DNA of 64,000 nt, taken from contig CM074758.1 in assembly GCA_037355855.1 (NCBI GenBank), positions 9,025,001 to 9,089,000 of the forward strand. The letters run 5' to 3'. A program made the translations under genes and the position numbers. Each line of letters starts with the position of its first letter. Within the stretch, counting starts at the first letter, position 1. The DNA comes from Pseudo-nitzschia pungens (Eukaryota; Bacillariophyta; Bacillariophyceae; Bacillariales; Bacillariaceae). The notes beneath the pieces are model-generated. The model saw only the letters and a list, made by a program, of their open reading frames with translations. It was not told the origin of the DNA and did not search any database. This document shows positions 56,931-64,000 of this stretch, piece after piece.

Positions 56931-58449
56931 ATGAAGTTCGTAGCTGCCATCCTATCCTTGGGAGCCTCTCTCTTGGTTCATTCGGAAAATGTCGCTGCCT
57001 TTTCCTCCTTCACCCCGAAGAGCTCCTTCGGATTGAAGAGCAGCTCCACCAGTGGATCTGCTCTCTCGATGAACGTTGAGACCAGTGCGGAGACAAGGGT
57101 TGTCAAGGTCGGAGTCATCGGTATGGGACGTATCGGTTTGGTTCACTTGGAGGCCATCACCAAGGCTCCCGGTGTTGTTCCGGTCATCGTTTCCAACCCT
57201 ACCGTCTCCAAGGCCGAGGCTGCCGCCAGTCAATACAACATCCCTAGATTCACTGACGATGCCATGGATGTTATCAACGACCCCGAAGTCGATGCCGTTT
57301 GGATTTGCTCTCCTTCCCAGTTCCATGCTGACCAGATCAAGGCCTGTGCCGCTGCCAAAAAGGACGTCTTCTGCGAAAAGCCTATCGCCACCGACCTTGC
57401 CGAGACCGTTGAGGCCATCAACGCGTGTAACGAAGCCGGTGTCAAGCTCATGATCGGTTTGCAGCGACGATTCGACCAGAACTTCGAGCGTGTTAAGCAG
57501 GCCGTTCAGGACAAGGAAGTTGGAGATCCTATCATGGTATGTTGCAAGATGGCGAGCCGGAAAGTTTTTGGATCGGGAATGCGAGAAAGAGTCGTGTGCT
57601 GATTGGAGTGAATCCATTTTTATTTTTTCTGATGAATTTTGGATGTATGTTGGCACCAATGCTTCCTTCCTTGTTTCTTTTGAATCGTTCAGATCAAATT
57701 GTGCTCCCGTGACCCAGCTCCCCCACCAGCGTCTTACGTCAAGGGTGGCGGCGGTATCTTCGCCGATATGGCCGTCCACGATCTCGATATGTCTCGATTC
57801 TTGGCCGGTAACTGACCCCATTGATATCCTTGCCATTGGATCCACCCACATCGACATGTCCATCGCCGAGTTCGAAGGTTCCGAAAAGTACGACACCGCC
57901 TCGTGCATTGTCCGATACCCCAACGGTGTTCAAGCCATGATTGATGTCTGTCGTCAATCTTCCTTCGGATACGATCAGCGTGCCGAGGTCTTGGGAACCG
58001 CCGGAATGATCCAAACCGACAACGTCTACCCCAACACTGCCAAGATCTACAAGCAGGATTACACCGGAAACGCCGATATGCCTTTCGACTTTTTCCTCTC
58101 CCGATACAACGAGGCCTACGTCACGGAAACCATTGCCTTCTGCGATTCCCTCGTCAACGACAAGCCCGTTCCTTGCACCGGTACCGATGGTTTGATTGCC
58201 CTCATCATGGCCATCGCCGCCGACAAGTCCGCCGCCGAAAACCGTTGGGTCAAATTCAGTGAAATCGTCCAGGAGGTCTACTGCACCTCCCCAACCGAGT
58301 GCAACTTGGTCTCCCAGGACGAGATGTTCCCCGAAGGTTTCCGACCCACCGAGAACCCGGAAGAATTGTTGGTCCCCGATGTCGATCAGCAGAAGAACGG
58401 CGCCCCCGTCGGAAGCTTCAGCGATCGATTCAAGGCCTTGTTCCGATAA
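56931..58449 (+). CDS. Gfo/Idh/MocA oxidoreductase, inositol 2-dehydrogenase-like, plastid-type presequence
   Basis: Two exons, 56931-57536 and 57693-58449, with a 156-bp phase-0 intron; one +1 break near 57809-57813 creates an early stop (AACTGA). Corrected length 453 residues. Start MKFVAAILSLGASLLVHSENVAA is a signal peptide followed by FSSFTPKS, again with F at +1. The Rossmann domain has VGVIGMGRIGLVHLEAI, then AVWICSPSQFHADQI and the family signature FCEKPIATDL. The splice restores LCSRDPAPPPASYVKGGGGIFADMAVHDLDMSRF, split here in description only, where D.A.HD.D is the substrate-site pattern of inositol dehydrogenases. Later HIDMSIAEFEG and GTAGMIQTDNVYPN belong to the alpha/beta substrate domain. 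The C-terminus extends past the usual ~340 residues. Substrate probably a polyol or sugar. Confidence 0.88.
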
Positions 58450-58644
58450 GCGAATGGATCGAGAGAGAACCAATCAAGGTGTCAAGCAAACGCACGCCGT
58501 TCGGAGTTGTGACGGCTAGTGCTTTGTGACTAGCGTTTTCAACGACTATTTCGTTAACGATTGCATACTCTGTATTATAAACTACCTAAGTAGGATCGGA
58601 AGTCACGAAGAACAAATGGTGTGGTCCTTGAACATGGGTGCAAT

Positions 58645-61600
58645 CTATAGTAGTTCCATATCGTCGTCTGAATTCTCATCATCGGCGTTGTCTCCTCCAC
58701 CTGTACTCTCCGACATTGACCTAGTGCGGTCGATCCGCCCGTGACCTATTGATGATGGGTCCTTGACTCCACTGCCGAACCGTATCGTTCGTTTGTCTGC
58801 AATACCATCATTTTGGTCGTTTGTTTCGGATCGGTCTTGGTCGTTGCTGTCGCTATCGAAACTGTTGCTCAAGCCTTCGTCGTCGAAGGAATCGCTGGTT
58901 CCTTGCCCATCAAAGCCATCGTATTGCGAGGACATGACGGATGATGTTCCCGGCATGTGGTACAATCCGGATTTTCCACCGGAGCTGCCGCGTTTCTTTC
59001 GTCTCCTCCCCGTTTGACGTCCCCGGCTGCGATTGTTTACAATCTGACCGACATCGGACACAAAATCTTTGATTCCCAATCCGGGAGTTTGCATCTGGCG
59101 AGGTTCATAGCCTGGCTCCCACTCTGAGCAACAACAAATACAGATCAGAACAAAGGGATTCCCCAACCATAAGAAAAGATACAACGACACATAAATTAGA
59201 CAATGATATGACCAGAATCAGCGAAGGATGTGACCTGATGGACTCCCCAACACGCGAAACACTCAAGGGGAAGGGGAAAAAAATTGCTTACCAACTGCTG
59301 GGAAGACACACTATCGGTAAGCATAGTTTGATGGGAACAATAGAGACAAGACGTGTGAGCGCACTTTGATGAATGGATCGAATTGAAGGAACCCGTAACA
59401 AGGGTTCAGAGCTTTGGATGAACTGCCGGCAGAAGAACAGCACGGTCCATCCAAACACAGGGCAATACAGAACACCCGTGCACACTCACCCACTGACTGA
59501 TAGCGACCAGCAGCATTTCCACGCAGATCAAGAGGTTTTGGTACTTGTGGGCCTCCTTGTAGGCTTCCTCTCTTTCGTCGGGTGGCGCGGTCAGAACCAG
59601 CGACAGCAAAATCGCCAGGCCCTGCCAAAATGTCAGAAAGACCACCGCCTTGATGGTCAGAAATTTGGGAAATGGCCGGCACCACACCAGGTCATCCCGG
59701 ACAGCGTGATAGAGCTTGAGCAGTCCCGAAAACGCGAAAAAGATGGAAACATTGACCACCATGGCCACGGCAAAGCCCGGGCTCTTGAGGTAGTTTTTCG
59801 TTTGGTCCACAAGCACGCCCGAATCGAAGGCTGTTTCGTTGGTGTCTCCTGTGGGCAAGAGCGGAGCCATGGTGGGAGCGCTCGACAGCGTAGGGAAGAA
59901 TGTCGAGTCGACGCCGATAACGGAGGCGTTGTAGTCCGCACCGAACGGTACCGCGGTGTTTTCCAGGTCCGGGAGTGGCCATAGCGATGGGTGCCAACGG
60001 ACTTCCCGGGCTCGACACCAAGCTGGGAGGAAAAGTGGCCGCCGGGTCTCCTATTCCGTCTCCCGATACCACCGTTGGGAATAACGCGTCGTCCGGTCGC
60101 CCCGCGATGGGAGCGACCGACGGGTATTCCATCGTCTGGGGATCGCCCGCGTATCCGTTGCTGCCACTACCGAAGCTCTCGCCCGTTGGATTGTACGGAT
60201 CCTCGTCGTATCCATCGACAGAAGCTTGTGCAGCGTTTTTGTCCTCCAAACCTCGGGTCTCGGAATGGTGCGGTGGTAAGGGATGGCAACCCCAGTCCGA
60301 TGCTATCCGGGGCGTCTTGGCCGTGAAGCTTGCGCAAATTTCTGTGTCTATCGCCACCCGACGGCGCGGTAGTGGCGGCATCGCTGCCACTCTCGTTGTT
60401 GTTATTGCTGCTGCTACCATCCGCGGCGGCAGCGGTCGTAGCCGTTGTGTCGTCCGGCGACAATGCGGAAACAGCTGTGGGACGATTCTTCTTCGTTCTC
60501 AGCGGAGCTATTCTCCCCGGCGTCGTTCTCGCTGCTATCGCCATCGTTGTTGTTGCTATTGCTATTGCTGGTGCTGCCGTCAGAACCATCGTTGCCGTTC
60601 TCCACGGACTCGCCATTTCCATTCACGGTGTTGCTGTCACCGGCATTATCCGTTTCACCGTTCGCACCAGTCCCCGCATTACTGTCACCGTCTGTCTCGG
60701 ATTTCACCGCCACCGCTCTCTGTAGTTCCATAGCTTTTGTTTTCTTCGGGATTGTCCGAGTCTTCGAACGCCTCGTCGTTGAACTCAGCGTTGAATTCGT
60801 CGTCGCCATTCTCATCGTCGCCGTCGTCTTCGGTTATGTTTTCCTTTCGACGCAACACAAAGACGTAGAACATGGTTGTCAGGGGTCGAACCAGCGTGAA
60901 TTGCAGACAGTAGATCTGACATTGTGTCATGACGGCGTTTCTGTTGAAAGAGAAGCGGATGATGAGCATGGGATTTCGAAAAGAAAAAGAAATGAGTGAA
61001 CAAAAGCGCAGAGTGAAGTTTGCTTGAATGCACTCCACTGCGGAACGAAATCATTTGCAGGGATTCCATTTCGTGTTTCGCAAAGGTCCGAAACGAACTA
61101 CATCGTACGAAGTAATTCTCTAGAACTCTGCACAAGCACAACACAAACACAAACACAAACACAAGCACAAGCACAAACACACACACAGACACGCATTCAC
61201 ACTCACGCTTTGGCGTGATCGCTGACATCGGGCGGGGGCTCGTAAAAGCAAGCGAGGCAGCGCGTGGGCCGATCCAGGTGCCCCGCGTGCTTCGCTAGGA
61301 CGTCCACCGCCTTCTCCCGGGATCCCTCCCCCAAAACGGCAATCAAGAAGGACAAAAAGACGTAGATGCAGTAGGACTCGTAAAAGTCCTTGACGATCGC
61401 CATCCATCCCTCCACGGAGGGAACCACCAGCGTCAGGAAACTCGTCACGCTGTAGATGGGGGACATCCACAATATGGCGATGATTTTTCTCTGGATCTTG
61501 GGCTGGTTCATCTTGTGGACGTGCGTCGTCATGTGGAACATGGAAATCAGGCAGGTGAGGAGGGTGAAGAATCCCGCCAGCGACAAAAAGTTGAACTGCT

Positions 61601-62138
61601 GCTCCTGTTGGACCGCCTTGTGGAGGTCCTGAATCTGTCCCTCCTGTTTCTCGCGGACCTCTTCCGAGAGCGCCGCGATCTCTTTCTTGTCCTCCTCCAC
61701 CTGCGCCTCCAGGGCCTCGATCTTGGGGTACTCGATCATGGCCAGGTAGATCAGGGCGCAGACCAGGCCGCAATTGACGAGCTGGACGACGTAACAAAAG
61801 TGTTGGAAGGTGCAGCACCACCGAACGAACGAGCAAAGGTACGACGAACGGGAGCGATTGGACGAAGAAGAAGCGGCGTAGTCGTCGTCGTAGTCGTCCG
61901 TCAATTCACTGCCGGTTCGGTTTCGCATCATCACCATCGCGCCCGGATTTTGGCTCGGCCTAGGAATTGGCTTTGGGCTCGGCCGCTGCTGCTGCATCAT
62001 CGTCCGAAAATCGGGGCTGGAATGGATCGGGCTTGCACTTGGGCTCGGGCTCCCCGGTGCAGCATTCCCGGTAGCATGGTTGTCGTTTCCATTTCCGTTC
62101 CGAACGTAGTCGTGGTACGGTGAAGAAGCGTTCGGCAT
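58645..62138 (-). CDS. TMEM184/LAZ1 (organic solute transporter alpha-like) membrane protein
   Basis: Minus strand, four exons: 62138-61207, 60940-59490, 59310-59292 and 59123-58645. Exon 3 is only 19 nt and gives CVFPAV, which restores the family motif between VEMLLVAISQW and EWEPGYEPRQ. Introns are GT-AG (266, 179 and 168 bp). Exon 2 has four +1 breaks (about 60710-60720, 60500-60515, 60340-60400 and 59966-59975). Corrected length is 958 residues. The protein has a Pro/Ser-rich N-terminus, several transmembrane helices (FCYVVQLVNCGLVCALIYLA; FLSLAGFFTLLTCLISMFHM; KIIAILWMSPIYSVTSFLTL; YCIYVFLSFLIAVLG), then NAVMTQCQIYCLQFTLVRPL, a 300-residue hydrophilic loop rich in Asn, Asp and Gly, and helices FAVAMVVNVSIFFAFSGLL and KAVVFLTFWQGLAILLSLV. 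The long loop is unusual for the family. Members act at endomembranes; the plant homologue LAZ1 affects vacuolar function. Confidence 0.87.
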
Positions 62139-62370
62139 CGTTGTGCCGGTGTTGGGCAGGGGTGGAGCAGTGCTATGATAAGCTATGCTATGCTATGCTA
62201 TGCTCCCTAGATTGAATGGACTCGAAAGGCAAGAAGCGATCGTGTAGTGTGTTGCAAGAAGATCTGGGTCGTGTTGATTTGAGATGAAACATTTATGAAG
62301 TGCGAGATAGTGATACTGTACAATATTGGTTATCCGGTGTCTGCTTGCATTCGGGATTCTTCCACTATGT

Positions 62371-62401
<31 letters not shown>

Positions 62402-63797
62402 TATAAAAAAAAATTGACATCCAGCAGGGACGACTCACTCACTCTTCTCTTGACTGAGGCAAGTTACTGTATCAGAAAACCGTTCAGATTCGTACACGTA
62501 CCGGTTGCTAAGCGTTGTACGTTTGAGCAACCTTACCTGTAGTTAGATCCGTACGAGCAAATCCTGCTTCATACGGTAAATCATAAATACGAAGGGCAAA
62601 GGAAAATTTGATTATTTCTTCTCATTCTTTTGTCGTCCATAGTGAAAGAGGGGTTTTGTCGAGTCCCGTTTTTGTATTGATTGAAGGTCATCTTGCACGG
62701 GAATGTTTAAGGGGAGTTTTTGTTCGTGAGCAACGTAACTTACTCGAACCGTAATTTGCGTCTTGCAACAAGCTGTCCACAAGAAGGAAGGCAACACCAA
62801 AAACCACATGAATGGCAGGCAACAGAACAAGGCCTCTCTCCAATTCGAAACAGGGAGAACAAATTGCCAGTAACTAATCCCAGCAGCAAAAGCACCACCA
62901 GCACCACCAGCACCAGCAGCACCAGCAATCAAACTTTGTTCCATGATTGGAATTGGTGCACAGGCACAGGCACAGGAGGCACAGGAGGCACAGGCACACA
63001 CTAGTAGTAGTAGTACTACTAGTAGTACTAGTAGTAGTAGTAGTACTAACACACAAACATGAAGCAAGATGTTCTGTTTTCTACCCACCATATTGATGAT
63101 TTTTTCCGACTCCATGACCCAAGCACATACCATAACTACTACTAGTGGCACCATCTTTTTTGTTGGGGAAGCAACATATTGCCTTTCCGCCGGTACATGA
63201 TGATGGGCAGTCGATCTTGAAGTACTACTAGAGAATAAACTTCTAGTACAGAGAAACCCATTGGGTGTGGGTATAGGTATACTCATCTTGATTTCACAAT
63301 TGTGCACACGAAAACAGCATGTAGTACGTACCCTTTTTCCTTCAGTCACTCCATCGCCACCGCTGTCGCCCCCCTCGAAAACAGAGTTGCAAAGAAAATG
63401 GCAGATTTGTTTGCACGGTGAATGCTGCTGCTCGACGATAGGTGGCGTTTGAGTAAGAACCTCCAGCTGCTTCATGAGTTCACAACGGGCACAAGATACG
63501 AAGCAAGCACGAACCTTCGTATCTTATCGTGCAACACAACAACGAGGATGTGCACCCCATCGCATTGCGTCAATTCGTCTCGGAGAGAGAATCTCCTGGA
63601 TTAACAGGATGGCTCGATATCGCCAACATTTGACGTCAACGAAAGCTCTATTCTCTCGGTTGTTTCATGCAACTCGCATAGCTCAATATCACAAGTGTAG
63701 TGTTCTACGGATTGCGGTCTATGGCTCAATAAAGTAATATGATTTTTTAATGCACTACGTGTGTTGGGTTTCCTTTGTCGTAGTCGGCACCACGCTA
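62139..63797. other. Intergenic region with long A-run and ACTAGT repeat
   Basis: About 1.65 kb without a convincing gene. An A-run of about 24 at 62378-62401 and an ACTAGTAGT-type repeat at 63001-63052 are present. A 287-codon minus-strand frame across 62612-63475 is Leu/Cys/Gly-rich low complexity and not accepted. Confidence 0.55.
63001..63052. repeat. ACTAGTAGTA-type palindromic repeat
   Basis: About 50 bp of AGT/ACT triplets with three CTAG cores, able to fold on itself. Confidence 0.75.
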
Positions 63798-64000
63798 CTA
63801 ATACCTCTTGTAGTTTCCGAGCGCGAAATCGGAGAGCACCTTGATGGTTTGGTCCTGCTCCTTGATGCACGTCTTGACCAGGTCCTTGATGGAGATCATT
63901 CCCAATAATTCCCCGTGGTCGACCAGTGGCAGGTGGCGAATGTCCGACGCCAGCATTTTCTCCATGCAGTGCTGCACCGATTCGTCGCGACTCGCGGTGA
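63798..64000 (-). CDS. CBS-domain protein, C-terminal part (cut by window edge)
   Basis: Minus strand; only the last 67 codons are in the window, with the stop at 63798-63800. SRDESVQHCMEKMLASDIRH, LPLVDHGELLGMISIKDLVK and the end DFALGNYKRY form the second half of a CBS pair. The pattern of residues and the short tail resemble mitochondrial CBSX3-type proteins of plants, but only one domain is visible, so the family is uncertain. CBS pairs bind adenosyl ligands. Confidence 0.75.
   Translation of the reverse strand, partial: TASRDESVQHCMEKMLASDIRHLPLVDHGELLGMISIKDLVKTCIKEQDQTIKVLSDFALGNYKRY

Noticed and set aside
62612..63475. 287-codon minus-strand open frame with Leu/Cys-rich run
   Set aside because: Its Leu/Val/Cys and Gly/Ala runs come from AGT/ACT and CAC/CAG repeats; no motif or splice structure supports it.

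Overview
The window is nuclear DNA of a photosynthetic eukaryote, most likely a diatom or a close stramenopile relative. Genes are sparse and on both strands, split by short GT-AG introns of about 90-280 bp, with GC-rich coding sequence and AT-richer spacers. Several predicted proteins start with a signal peptide followed by a phenylalanine-containing (ASAFAP-like) site, the presequence style of secondary red plastids. There are also secreted Ser/Pro- and Lys/Ser-rich proteins of the kind common in diatoms. This assignment is inferred from gene style, not from a species match.

Layout, left to right. 1-7.3 kb holds a very large coiled-coil protein with an Asn-Ala-Asp-Ala repeat near its start and a Gln/His-rich tail. 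7.6-11.8 kb holds a glycine-cleavage-H-like protein without the lipoyl lysine, an opine-dehydrogenase-like protein and an SGNH hydrolase. A tRNA-Tyr with an intron lies near 12.9 kb. 13.5-20.1 kb holds Get3 and a PX-domain sorting nexin. 22.3-27 kb holds a molybdenum cofactor sulfurase and a small plastid-type protein with integrase-like repeats. 28.7-35.4 kb holds two secreted low-complexity proteins flanking a HAD-phosphatase/thiopurine-methyltransferase fusion. 37-43.6 kb holds an Fcf2 rRNA-processing protein, an F-box/LRR protein, MTFP1 and argininosuccinate synthase. 44.5-53.5 kb holds an ABC1/UbiB kinase, DNA ligase I and an alpha/beta hydrolase. 55-62.1 kb holds a THEP1-type NTPase, a Gfo/Idh/MocA oxidoreductase and a TMEM184/LAZ1 membrane protein. 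The right edge cuts a CBS-domain protein.

The genes are ordinary eukaryotic housekeeping genes without an obvious shared pathway. No virus, transposase, CRISPR array or gene cluster was recognised.

The most striking feature is that ten genes are interrupted by a total of 22 reading-frame breaks, and every one is +1. Nearly all can be repaired by dropping one base from a short run of identical bases. With these corrections every affected gene has a total coding length that is a multiple of three. Homopolymer overcalling in the assembly is the simplest explanation. Essential genes such as DNA ligase I are hit, so pseudogenisation is unlikely. Coordinates given for these genes span the whole locus, with breaks noted in the text.
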